From Deferribacter thermophilus (lineage in GTDB: Bacteria > Chrysiogenota > Deferribacteres > Deferribacterales > Deferribacteraceae), in the NCBI RefSeq assembly GCF_049472675.1, contig NZ_JAPNXM010000004.1, forward strand, positions 1 through 64,000: a DNA stretch of 64,000 nt, read 5' to 3'. A program made the translations under genes and the position numbers. Below are positions 42,094 to 49,918 of this stretch, piece by piece. Under the pieces are notes generated by a model, which was not told the DNA's origin, did not search any database, and saw only the letters and a list, made by a program, of their open reading frames with translations. How positions within the stretch are numbered: position 1 is the first letter of the stretch; each line of letters opens with the position of its first letter.

Positions 42094-44734
42094 TTTTACC
42101 CCCTTTATTTTCTTTTATAATATTTCGTAAAACATAAGGTAAAATCCCATCATTTTTGTAATATTCTACTTCAATTTCTGTATCAAGACGAGCTATTACA
42201 GGGATTTCTATAGTTTTATCTTGTTTTTTGACCAAAAGAGTTAATTGTTTTTTTGGAGAAATGTTTTCTATACCTAAAATATCGATTAATTCATCTCCAC
42301 TAATATTGTATTTTTCGTAAGAATCACCAGGTAAGAATTGTAAAGGTAAAACACCCATCCCAATAAGATTGCTTCGATGTATCCTCTCAAAAGATTCTGC
42401 TATTACAGCTTTTATACCAAGAAGCTTTGTTCCTTTTGCTGCCCAATCTCTAGAGGAGCCAGATCCGTATTCCTTTTTAGCAAAGACAACAAGTGGAGTT
42501 CCTTCTGATAAGTATTTCATTGCTGCATCGTAAACAAACATCTCTTCATTTTCTGGATATTTGATTGTAAAACTACCTTCTTTTCCTTGTAAAATTAAAT
42601 TTTTAACCCTAACATTTCCAAAAGTACCTCTTATCATTACTTCATGATTCCCTCGTCTAGAACCATAACTATTAAAATCTTCTATTTTTACGCCATTTTC
42701 TAATAAATATTTTCCAGCTGGATAATCAGCCCTTATTGCACCAGCAGGGGAAATGTGATCTGTTGTTACACTATCACCTAATAACAACAGAATTCTGGCA
42801 TTTTTTATATCTTTAGTAAGTTCTAAATCTTCCTTAAAATTTTCAAAATAAGGGGGTTTTTTAATATATGTAGATTTGTTGTCCCAATTAAAAGTATCAG
42901 ACGTAGTTATAGAAAGTGCATCCCAATTTTTATCCCCTTTGTCAATCATACTATACACTTTTTTATAATCACTATTTGATAATACATTTTTTAGATATTT
43001 ATTTATTTCTTCATCAGATGGCCAAATATCTTTTAAGTAAACGGGATTGTTGTTAGGGTCATACCCAATTGGTTCATTTTCAAAGTCGATATCTATCCTT
43101 CCAGCAATTGCATAAGCTACTACGAGGATAGGGGAAGCTAGAAAATTTGCTTTAACTTTATTATGTATTCTAGCTTCAAAATTTCTATTCCCTGAAAGGA
43201 CTGATGCAACAGTCAAATCAAAATCATCAATCGCCTTTTCTATAACTGTAGGTAGAGGTCCGCTATTTCCAATACAAGTAGTGCACCCATAAGCAGATAC
43301 ATGAAACCTTAAAGCCTTTAGATATGGTAATAGGTTACTTCTTTCTAAATATTCTGTTACAACCTTTGAGCCTGGTGCCAAAGAAGTTTTTACATAAGGT
43401 TTTACTGTGAGCCCTTTTTCAACAGCTTTTTTAGCTAAGATTCCAGCACCCAGCATTACCTTAGGATTGGATGTGTTTGTACAAGATGTAATAGCAGCTA
43501 TAACAACAGAACCATCTTGCAAGGTAACTTTTTCATTATTTATTTCTATTTCTACCTTTTTAGTCTCTGGTTTTATTTCTTTAAATTTATTTTTTAAATC
43601 TGTTAAAAATATTTTATCATGTGGTCTAGAAGGACCTGCAACTACAGGTTTTACATTGGATAGATTAAATTCTAATATATCTGTATAGTTTATACCATCC
43701 CAGTTTTCGGCAAATAGTAAATTTTCTTTTGTGTAATTTATAAGAAGTTTAGCATCTTCTTCTCTGTTTGTTAAAATTAGATATTCAGCAGTTTTTTCAT
43801 CCATAGGAAAGTAAGTTACTGTTGAGCCATTTTCTGGGCTCATGTTGGATATTGTGGCTCTGTCAGGAACAGATAAAGTCTTTATGCTATCACCTAAAAA
43901 TTCTACAAATTTTTCCACTACACCATATTTCCTTAAAAACTCTGTTAAAGATAAGACTAAATCTGTGGTAGTGCAATTGTTGGGAAGCTCACCAGTTAGA
44001 TGTATACCAATGACCTGTGGAATACTTAAATAATAGGGTTGTCCAAGCATTACAGCTTCTGCTTCTATTCCACCGACCCCCCATGATAAAACTCCAATAC
44101 CATTTACCATAGGTGTATGAGAATCAGTACCGATTACTGTGTCAGGGAATGCTATAGTTTTGTCATCTATCGTTTTGGTTCTTATTGGTTTTGATAAATA
44201 TTCAAGGTTTATTTGATGGCAAATCCCATTATTGGGAGGGATTACTCTAAAATTATTAAAGGATTGTTGAGCCCATTTCAATACCTTGTATCGTTCGCTA
44301 TTTCTTTCAAATTCCTTTTCAACATTTTTATCTAATGAATAGGAGGTTCCAAAATAGTCTATTTGTACAGAGTGATCTATTATCAAATCAGTTTGAATTA
44401 CTGGATTTACAATTTTAGGATCGATACCTTTCTCTTTAGCTGCATCTCTCAAGGCAGCTAAATCAACAACTGCTGGAACTCCTGTAAAATCCTGCATCAA
44501 TACTCTTGCTGGAAAGTAAGGTATTTCAGTTTTTTCATTACTTTTTGGATCCCAGTTAAGTAGGGCATCAATATGTTCTTCTTTTACAATTTTACCATCA
44601 AAATTTCTTAAAAGGTTTTCTAATAAAATTCTTAGTGTAAAAGGGAGTTTTTCAATTTTTTTATTTTCATTTAAATTTTTTAGGTTTATATAATAAATGT
44701 TATCACTTTTTAATTTTGAAATATTTTTATACAT
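42086..44734 (-). CDS. acnA: Aconitate hydratase A
   Basis: TCA-cycle enzyme that isomerises citrate and isocitrate through a [4Fe-4S] cluster. The 882 residues match the AcnA/IRP group. It has LMQDFTGVPAVVDLAALRDA, the cluster cysteines in ITSCTNTSNP and YGCTTCIGNSGPL, and the swivel-domain GSGSSRDWAAKGTKLLG. The N-terminal domain is complete. The gene is divergent from an XRE-cupin regulator 125 bases away, which may control it. In other organisms AcnA is oxygen-sensitive and can bind RNA when the cluster is lost. Confidence 0.96.
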   Translation of the reverse strand: MYKNISKLKSDNIYYINLKNLNENKKIEKLPFTLRILLENLLRNFDGKIVKEEHIDALLNWDPKSNEKTEIPYFPARVLMQDFTGVPAVVDLAALRDAAKEKGIDPKIVNPVIQTDLIIDHSVQIDYFGTSYSLDKNVEKEFERNSERYKVLKWAQQSFNNFRVIPPNNGICHQINLEYLSKPIRTKTIDDKTIAFPDTVIGTDSHTPMVNGIGVLSWGVGGIEAEAVMLGQPYYLSIPQVIGIHLTGELPNNCTTTDLVLSLTEFLRKYGVVEKFVEFLGDSIKTLSVPDRATISNMSPENGSTVTYFPMDEKTAEYLILTNREEDAKLLINYTKENLLFAENWDGINYTDILEFNLSNVKPVVAGPSRPHDKIFLTDLKNKFKEIKPETKKVEIEINNEKVTLQDGSVVIAAITSCTNTSNPKVMLGAGILAKKAVEKGLTVKPYVKTSLAPGSKVVTEYLERSNLLPYLKALRFHVSAYGCTTCIGNSGPLPTVIEKAIDDFDLTVASVLSGNRNFEARIHNKVKANFLASPILVVAYAIAGRIDIDFENEPIGYDPNNNPVYLKDIWPSDEEINKYLKNVLSNSDYKKVYSMIDKGDKNWDALSITTSDTFNWDNKSTYIKKPPYFENFKEDLELTKDIKNARILLLLGDSVTTDHISPAGAIRADYPAGKYLLENGVKIEDFNSYGSRRGNHEVMIRGTFGNVRVKNLILQGKEGSFTIKYPENEEMFVYDAAMKYLSEGTPLVVFAKKEYGSGSSRDWAAKGTKLLGIKAVIAESFERIHRSNLIGMGVLPLQFLPGDSYEKYNISGDELIDILGIENISPKKQLTLLVKKQDKTIEIPVIARLDTEIEVEYYKNDGILPYVLRNIIKENKGGKNV

Positions 44735-44818
44735 AAAGGCACCTCACTTTTTTTATTATTTATTATAGCATTATTACTTTAAAAATCAAAAATATATTGA
44801 CAAAAATGCTTGAATATA

Positions 44819-44830
44819 GTTAAACTTAAC
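44819..44830. promoter_or_regulatory. Inverted repeat between acnA and the XRE-cupin gene
   Basis: GTTAA-AC-TTAAC is a perfect inverted repeat centred about 35 bases before the regulator start, 17 bases after a TTGACA at 44797-44802. It is a plausible operator for the adjacent regulator, but such short AT repeats are common here. Confidence 0.35.
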
Positions 44831-44859
44831 AAAATAAAATTACCATAAACGGGTGAATT

Positions 44860-45450
44860 ATGGCAGAATTTGAAATTAACATAGGAGAAAGAATTAGAAA
44901 GCTAAGAAACGATAGAGGGATGACATTACAGGATGTGGCGAACTTAACTGGTTATTCAAAGGCTTTAATATCTCAGATTGAAAACAATGTGGTGATGCCT
45001 CCGATTACTACTCTTGCCAAAATTGCAAATGTGTTAAATGTAAAAATGACCTATTTCTTTGAAGAAGAGATAAACTATAAAGATTATTATATTGTAAAGA
45101 AATCTGAGAGACAATTTGTGTTTAGGGAAGGGGCAAAGCATGGTTATCTTTATGAAGAGCTTGCTCATATTAAAAATATAGACCTTTTTGAAACATTTGT
45201 TGTGACTATAAAACCTGGTGATCAACACAAGAAACTTTTTAGTCATGAAGGGTATGAATTTATGTATATTTTAGATGGTAAGATAAGACTGTATTTAAAT
45301 AATGATGTGCTTGAATTAGAGGAGGGGGATTCAATAGCTTTTAATTCAAAAATACCTCATTATGCGGAAAGTATAATTAATGGCCCTTCTAAGATTTTGA
45401 GTGTTAGGATGAAAAAGATAGATATTCAAAAATTGAGAGCTAATAAATAA
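44860..45450 (+). CDS. XRE-family regulator with cupin sensor domain
   Basis: Transcription regulator of 196 residues. An N-terminal HTH_3 (about 9-65, IGERIRKLRNDRGMTLQDVA...) is joined to a C-terminal cupin (about 110-185, with YEFMYILDGKIRLYLNNDVLELEEGDSIAFN). PuuR-like proteins of this architecture sense small metabolites. It stands divergent to acnA and convergent to leuB. The start ATG 44860 has GGGTGA just ahead. The ligand is unknown; control of acnA is inferred from position only. Confidence 0.9.
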   Translation: MAEFEINIGERIRKLRNDRGMTLQDVANLTGYSKALISQIENNVVMPPITTLAKIANVLNVKMTYFFEEEINYKDYYIVKKSERQFVFREGAKHGYLYEELAHIKNIDLFETFVVTIKPGDQHKKLFSHEGYEFMYILDGKIRLYLNNDVLELEEGDSIAFNSKIPHYAESIINGPSKILSVRMKKIDIQKLRANK

Positions 45451-45451
45451 G

Positions 45452-45475
45452 TGGAGGCTTATCACCTCCATTTTA
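45452..45475. terminator. Terminator between regulator and leuB
   Basis: TGGAGG (45452-45457), 7-base loop, CCTCCA (45465-45470), then a short T4 at 45471-45474. It overlaps the leuB stop codon region and lies between convergent genes. Confidence 0.65.
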
Positions 45476-46549
45476 AATATTTTCGCAAATCAAATCACCC
45501 ATTTCATCTGTATTAACTTTTTTCTCATATTCTTTGTTGGTAAAGATATCTGCAGTTCTGTAGCCTTCATTTAAAACTTTTTCAATAGCATTTTCAATAG
45601 CTGTAGCTGCTGCATCATTTTTTATGGAGTATCTTAACATATAAGCTGCAGATAAAATTTGAGCAATTGGGTTTGCAATATTTTTGCCTGCAATATCAGG
45701 AGCTGTTCCACCTATGGGCTCATAAAGCCCAAAACCAGACTCATTAATAGAAGCTGAGGCAAGCATCCCAAGTGAACCTGATAACATAGCAGCTTCATCA
45801 CTTAATATATCACCAAACATATTACCAGTGAGGATAACATCAAATTGATTGGGATTTCTTACAAGTTGCATAGCCGCATTATCCACATACATGTGTTGTA
45901 GCTCGATATCAGGATAAAATTCATTATGTATTTTAGAAACAGTTTCTCTCCATAAAACACTGCTCATTAAAACATTTGCTTTATCAACAGAGGTTACTTT
46001 TTTATTTCTTATTTTTGCAGCCTCAAAGGCGAGGTGAGCAATTCTAGATATTTCATCAATATGATATTTCATTGTATCGACAGCATAAGTTTTATCTTCA
46101 CTAATATATTTAGGTTGACCGAAATAGATACCACTAGTTAACTCTCTAAAAATTACAATGTCTATCCCTTCACTGATTAGTTCATTTTTAAGGCTACAAG
46201 CATCTTTTAAAGGTTTAAAAACCTTAACTGGTCGAATATTTGCAAAAAGATTAAAATGCTTTCTTAAGGGGAGCAAAGCTCCTCTTTCAGGCTGTTTTTC
46301 AGGTGGTAAATTTTCCCATTTTGGACCTCCAACCGATCCAAAAAGAATAGCATCCGAATTTTCGCATACTTTAAGTGTGTGTTCTGGTAAGGGTGTGTCA
46401 TATTTATCAATTGCTATCCCACCAACATCAGCAAATTCATATTCTAACTGAATACCAAACTTTTTTGAAACCTTATCTAAGACTTTTAAGGCTTGCTTCA
46501 TGACTTCTGGCCCTATACCGTCGCCAGGTAATACTGCTATTTTGTGCAT
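45473..46549 (-). CDS. leuB: 3-isopropylmalate dehydrogenase
   Basis: NAD-dependent oxidative decarboxylation in leucine synthesis. The N-terminus HKIAVLPGDGIGPEVMKQAL, the motif FRELTSGIYFG, and the C-terminal NMFGDILSDEAAMLSGSLGM and GTAPDIAGKNIANP are all typical of LeuB rather than isocitrate dehydrogenase. The protein is 358 residues. leuC, leuD and leuA are not nearby, so the leucine pathway is dispersed. The start ATG 46549 is preceded by AGGGGTGGAT. Confidence 0.95.
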   Translation of the reverse strand: MHKIAVLPGDGIGPEVMKQALKVLDKVSKKFGIQLEYEFADVGGIAIDKYDTPLPEHTLKVCENSDAILFGSVGGPKWENLPPEKQPERGALLPLRKHFNLFANIRPVKVFKPLKDACSLKNELISEGIDIVIFRELTSGIYFGQPKYISEDKTYAVDTMKYHIDEISRIAHLAFEAAKIRNKKVTSVDKANVLMSSVLWRETVSKIHNEFYPDIELQHMYVDNAAMQLVRNPNQFDVILTGNMFGDILSDEAAMLSGSLGMLASASINESGFGLYEPIGGTAPDIAGKNIANPIAQILSAAYMLRYSIKNDAAATAIENAIEKVLNEGYRTADIFTNKEYEKKVNTDEMGDLICENI

Positions 46550-46770
46550 TATCCACCCCTAATAGTTTTTTTAATATTATATTTGAAATGATAGTAAAGT
46601 CAAATTAAAAAAAGTTTAATAATATTTAGGTGAGTGATAGTTTAATAATGAAATATTGTTTTTGTTTTATAAAAACAAAGTTTGATAAAATGATTTATAA
46701 AATTTTTAAAGGATGAAAAATTTTATTTAAAAGGTTAAAAATTTTTTTATTGAGATTCAATATTGTTTAA

Positions 46771-46809
46771 ATGCAAAATTGTAATATTTGTTAGTTGCAA
46801 ATTTGCAAC
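46771..46809. promoter_or_regulatory. Tandem palindromes upstream of the TRAP operon
   Basis: GTTGCAAATTTGCAAC (46794-46809) is a perfect 16-base palindrome. ATGCAAAATTGTAA (46771-46784) matches its 14-base core at 11 positions, 24 bases away. A TGCAAC half-site lies at 46891-46896. They stand about 160 bases before a sigma-54-type promoter, as enhancer sites do. The same gene-free stretch (46550-47024) also holds TTTGTTTT-ATA-AAAACAAA at 46661-46679, and no gene that I can see. Confidence 0.6.
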
Positions 46810-46958
46810 ATTGGAACGGTTTTAAAATATATTGATAGTTAAAGATAAATATTAAAATCAGTAAATTACTTGTTGTTTATATTGCTAAAATGCAACTTCT
46901 AATATTATTTGATTTTGGAAAATTGTTATAAAATAAAGAAAATTTAAAATTTGTAATT

Positions 46959-46976
46959 TTGGTATTTAAATTGCTT
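46959..46976 (+). promoter_or_regulatory. Sigma-54 promoter of the TRAP operon
   Basis: TTGGTATTTAAATTGCTT has GG (46961-46962), 10 bases, then GC (46973-46974). The -12 half TTGCTT is perfect, and the -24 half reads TTGGTA instead of TTGGCA. It lies 49 bases before the dctP start. Confidence 0.6.
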
Positions 46977-47024
46977 ATTAAAAAAAAGCTTCAAACATAC
47001 ATAAAAATTTGAGGAGGTTGTTTT

Positions 47025-48014
47025 ATGAAGCTTTTTAAAAATGTATTATTTTTTATGGTGATTGTATCATTACTAGTAGTTCCTGCAATTGCAAAACCTA
47101 TTAATGTTAAGTTTAGCCATGTTGTTGCTGTGGAAACTCCAAAAGGGAAAGCAGCTGAATATCTCAAAAAGCTGTTAGAAGAAAGAACTAATGGCAAAAT
47201 TAAAATGGAGGTTTATCCAAACGCTTCTTTGTACAACGATAGAGAAGCTGTGGAAGCTCTTAAAATGAATGCTATTCAGCTTGCTTGTCCAAGTTTTTCA
47301 AAATTTACTGGTTTTGTTCCTCAGTTACAACTTTTTGACCTTCCGTTTTTGTTTGACTCAACAGAACATTTACACAAGTATATGGATAGTGAGTGGGGGC
47401 AGAAAATTTTAAAACTTGTTGAAAGTAAAGGACTTGTAGGTCTTGCATTTTGGGATAATGGTTTCAAGGTATTATCAAACAATGTTAGACCAATAATTCT
47501 TCCTGAAGATGCAAAAGGGATAAAATTTAGAATTATGTCATCAAAAGTTTTAGAAGAGCAATTTAAGGCTATTGGCGCTATACCACACGTATTACCATTT
47601 TCAGAAGTTTATTCTGCACTTCAGCAGGGTGTAGTTGATGGTGCTGAAAACCCATGGTCAAACTTTTACACAAAGAAATTTTATGAAGTACAGAAGTATT
47701 TGACAGTTAGTTATCATGGATATCTTGGTTATATGCTTGTTACAAATAAGATATTTATGAAAAAGCTTAAAAAAGCTGGTTTAGATAAAGTATTTTTGGA
47801 CGCTGTGAAGGAAGCAACAGAGTATGAAAGAAAATTAGCAAAAGAACTTGATGAATATTATTACAATAAAGTTAAAGAATACGGAAAGATTCAAATTCAT
47901 GTGACAACTCCAGAAGAAAGGAAAATCTGGAAAAAGACTATGATGGCAATTTATCCAAAATTTTATGATGTGATTGGTAAAGAGTTTATCGATGCTGCAT
48001 TGAATATGAAATAA
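47025..48014 (+). CDS. dctP: TRAP transporter solute-binding protein
   Basis: Periplasmic binding protein of the DctP family, 329 residues with a Sec signal peptide (1-23, ending AIA). Family landmarks are GKAAEYLKKLLEERTNGKIKM, the NGFKVLSNN segment, KFRIMSS with the substrate-carboxylate arginine, and QQGVVDGAENPWSNFY. Most homologues bind C4-dicarboxylates or related organic acids. GAGGAGG precedes ATG 47025. A hairpin after the gene separates it from dctQM. The probable sigma-54 promoter suggests DctD-like control. Confidence 0.93.
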   Translation: MKLFKNVLFFMVIVSLLVVPAIAKPINVKFSHVVAVETPKGKAAEYLKKLLEERTNGKIKMEVYPNASLYNDREAVEALKMNAIQLACPSFSKFTGFVPQLQLFDLPFLFDSTEHLHKYMDSEWGQKILKLVESKGLVGLAFWDNGFKVLSNNVRPIILPEDAKGIKFRIMSSKVLEEQFKAIGAIPHVLPFSEVYSALQQGVVDGAENPWSNFYTKKFYEVQKYLTVSYHGYLGYMLVTNKIFMKKLKKAGLDKVFLDAVKEATEYERKLAKELDEYYYNKVKEYGKIQIHVTTPEERKIWKKTMMAIYPKFYDVIGKEFIDAALNMK

Positions 48015-48025
48015 TTTTTGATAAA

Positions 48026-48055
48026 AGGCTCCCAAGACAAGGGAGCCTGATTTTT
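48026..48055 (+). terminator. Intra-operon terminator after dctP
   Basis: AGGCTCCC (48026-48033), loop AAGACAA, GGGAGCCT (48041-48048), GA, then T5. It sits between dctP and dctQ and could reduce the amount of message for the membrane subunits or stabilise the 3' end of dctP mRNA. Confidence 0.8.
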
Positions 48056-48075
48056 CATAAAAGAGGGTGGTGTCA

Positions 48076-48600
48076 ATGAAAAAGATTTTTGAAACATTAG
48101 ACAAATGGCTTGATTATTTGAATATGACAGTGATGACAGTAATGATGGCTTTAGCTACAATTGTAGCTTTTATAAATGTTGTATTGAGATATGTTTTTAA
48201 TTCATCTTTGGTGTGGGCAGGAGAGTTGACTTCTTATCTTTTTATTTGGTCAGCGCTTTTTGGAGCAGCTTATGGTTTTAAAATAGGTTTGCATATAGGT
48301 GTAACTGCTGTGATTCAATCATTAAAACCTAAAATAGCTAAGGTAGTATTGACTATATCTTTGATAGTAATTTTTATCTATTTATGCTTACTGGTAAAAT
48401 GGGGTTATGATTTTGTTATTTTTAATTATGAATTAGAGCAGGTTTCAATCGACCTACATCTACCTTTCTGGATTATTTATCTTTGCGTTCCAATTACAAT
48501 GAGTATAGCTGCATATCAGGTTTTATTAAAAATAATAGCGACATTAAAGATACCTGCAGATAAATTTAGTTATGATATGATTATGAAGGAGCAGCACTAA
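48076..48600 (+). CDS. dctQ: TRAP transporter small permease
   Basis: DctQ-type small membrane subunit, four transmembrane helices in 174 residues. The WAGELTSYLFIWSALFGAAYG stretch is the family hallmark. The frame is open to GTG 48067, but I take ATG 48076 because GAGGGTGG at 48064-48071 fits it. The stop TAA shares a base with the dctM start. Confidence 0.92.
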   Translation: MKKIFETLDKWLDYLNMTVMTVMMALATIVAFINVVLRYVFNSSLVWAGELTSYLFIWSALFGAAYGFKIGLHIGVTAVIQSLKPKIAKVVLTISLIVIFIYLCLLVKWGYDFVIFNYELEQVSIDLHLPFWIIYLCVPITMSIAAYQVLLKIIATLKIPADKFSYDMIMKEQH

Positions 48601-49880
48601 TGGTGGCGATAACATTATTTGGACTTTTGTTTTTGTTTTTATTAGTTGGGATACCAATTGCTGTGTCATTAGGCTTATCAACTACAATAACAATGCTACT
48701 GTTTACTGATCAGCCAACACTCGTTATTGCTCAAAAAATGTTTACTTCGATAGATAAGTTTGCCCTTATGGCAATACCTCTTTTCGTTTTGGCTGGAAAC
48801 TTTTTATCTCAAGGTGGAGCTGCTGAAAGAATAATAAGATTTGCAAAGGCTGTTGTGGGGCACTTGCCTGGTGGCCTTCCAATGAGTGCTATTTTTGCAT
48901 GTATAATTTTTGCGGCAGTTAGTGGTTCATCACCTGCTACTGTTGCAGCTATAGGTTCAATTATGATTGGTGCTATTCAGGAAGCTGGTTATTCACCTAA
49001 ATTCTCTGTAGGTTCAATTGTGTGTGCAGGGTCTCTTGGTATTTTAATACCACCTTCCATTGTATTGATTGTGTATGGTGTTACAGTTGACCAATCTATT
49101 GGTAAGTTATTTATGGCTGGTTTTGTTCCAGGTGTTTTTCTTGGGACAATGTTGATGGTAGTGACATATATTGCGGCAAGAAGAGCAGGGTTTAAAAAGG
49201 AAAAAAGAGCTCCATTTTCGGAAATATGGAAATCATTTAAAGAGGCTTCATGGGGGCTTTTTGTTATTGTAATAGTTATTGGTGGTATTTATGGAGGTAT
49301 ATTTACACCAACTGAGGCTGCTGCTGTATCAGCTGTCTATGGATTTTTCGTAGTGAAATTTATATATAAAGATTTAAAATGGAAGATGATTCCAAGAGTT
49401 ATCATGACATCTGCAGCTACATCTGCTATGATACTGTTTATTATTGCTAATGCAATGCTTTTTGCTTACTTTTTAACAATCCAGCAGATACCTCAGGCTC
49501 TGGCTCAGTGGATTATTGATATGAATTTTAATAAAGTGGTATTTTTGATATTTGTAAACATCTTGTTGTTGATAGGTGGTAACTTTATGGAGCCATCAAG
49601 TTTGATTATGATTGTAGCTCCATTGATATATCCTGCAGCTGTGAAGCTTGGAATTGATCCTATTCATCTTGGTGTAATTATCACTGTAAATATGGAAATT
49701 GGTATGCTTACTCCCCCAGTAGGTTTAAATCTGTTTGTTGCTAGTGGTATTTCAGGTATGAACTTGCAAGATGTTATTAGAGCTTCTATGCCTTGGTTCT
49801 TTGCTCTTTTAATAGGATTACTTATAATAACCTATATTCCACAGATATCGCTATTTTTACCAAATCTTATTTACCGTTAG
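48600..49880 (+). CDS. dctM: TRAP transporter large permease
   Basis: DctM large subunit, the sodium-coupled carrier of the TRAP system, 426 residues with about 12 membrane helices. It has the DctM family segments MAIPLFVLAGNFLSQGGAAERI, SGSSPATVAAIGS, LGILIPPSIVLIVYG and EIGMLTPPVGLNLFV. It directly follows dctQ (TAATG overlap) and ends the operon before a strong terminator. The substrate depends on dctP. Confidence 0.95.
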   Translation: MVAITLFGLLFLFLLVGIPIAVSLGLSTTITMLLFTDQPTLVIAQKMFTSIDKFALMAIPLFVLAGNFLSQGGAAERIIRFAKAVVGHLPGGLPMSAIFACIIFAAVSGSSPATVAAIGSIMIGAIQEAGYSPKFSVGSIVCAGSLGILIPPSIVLIVYGVTVDQSIGKLFMAGFVPGVFLGTMLMVVTYIAARRAGFKKEKRAPFSEIWKSFKEASWGLFVIVIVIGGIYGGIFTPTEAAAVSAVYGFFVVKFIYKDLKWKMIPRVIMTSAATSAMILFIIANAMLFAYFLTIQQIPQALAQWIIDMNFNKVVFLIFVNILLLIGGNFMEPSSLIMIVAPLIYPAAVKLGIDPIHLGVIITVNMEIGMLTPPVGLNLFVASGISGMNLQDVIRASMPWFFALLIGLLIITYIPQISLFLPNLIYR

Positions 49881-49885
49881 TCAAT

Positions 49886-49918
49886 GGGGGAGGGCTACCC
49901 CCTCCCCCCTCTTTTTTT
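49886..49918 (+). terminator. Terminator after dctM
   Basis: GGGGGAGGG (49886-49894) pairs with CCCTCCCCC (49900-49908), loop CTACC, then T7 at 49912-49918. The last T bases overlap the stop of the convergent ABC permease gene. Confidence 0.88.

Noticed and set aside
43407..44033. Plus-strand frames across the aconitase gene
   Set aside because: They are shadows of acnA in the opposite frame, with no start signal.
45879..45890. TTATCCACA-like DnaA box
   Set aside because: It is a single match inside the leuB coding sequence with no cluster, so it is not evidence of an origin.
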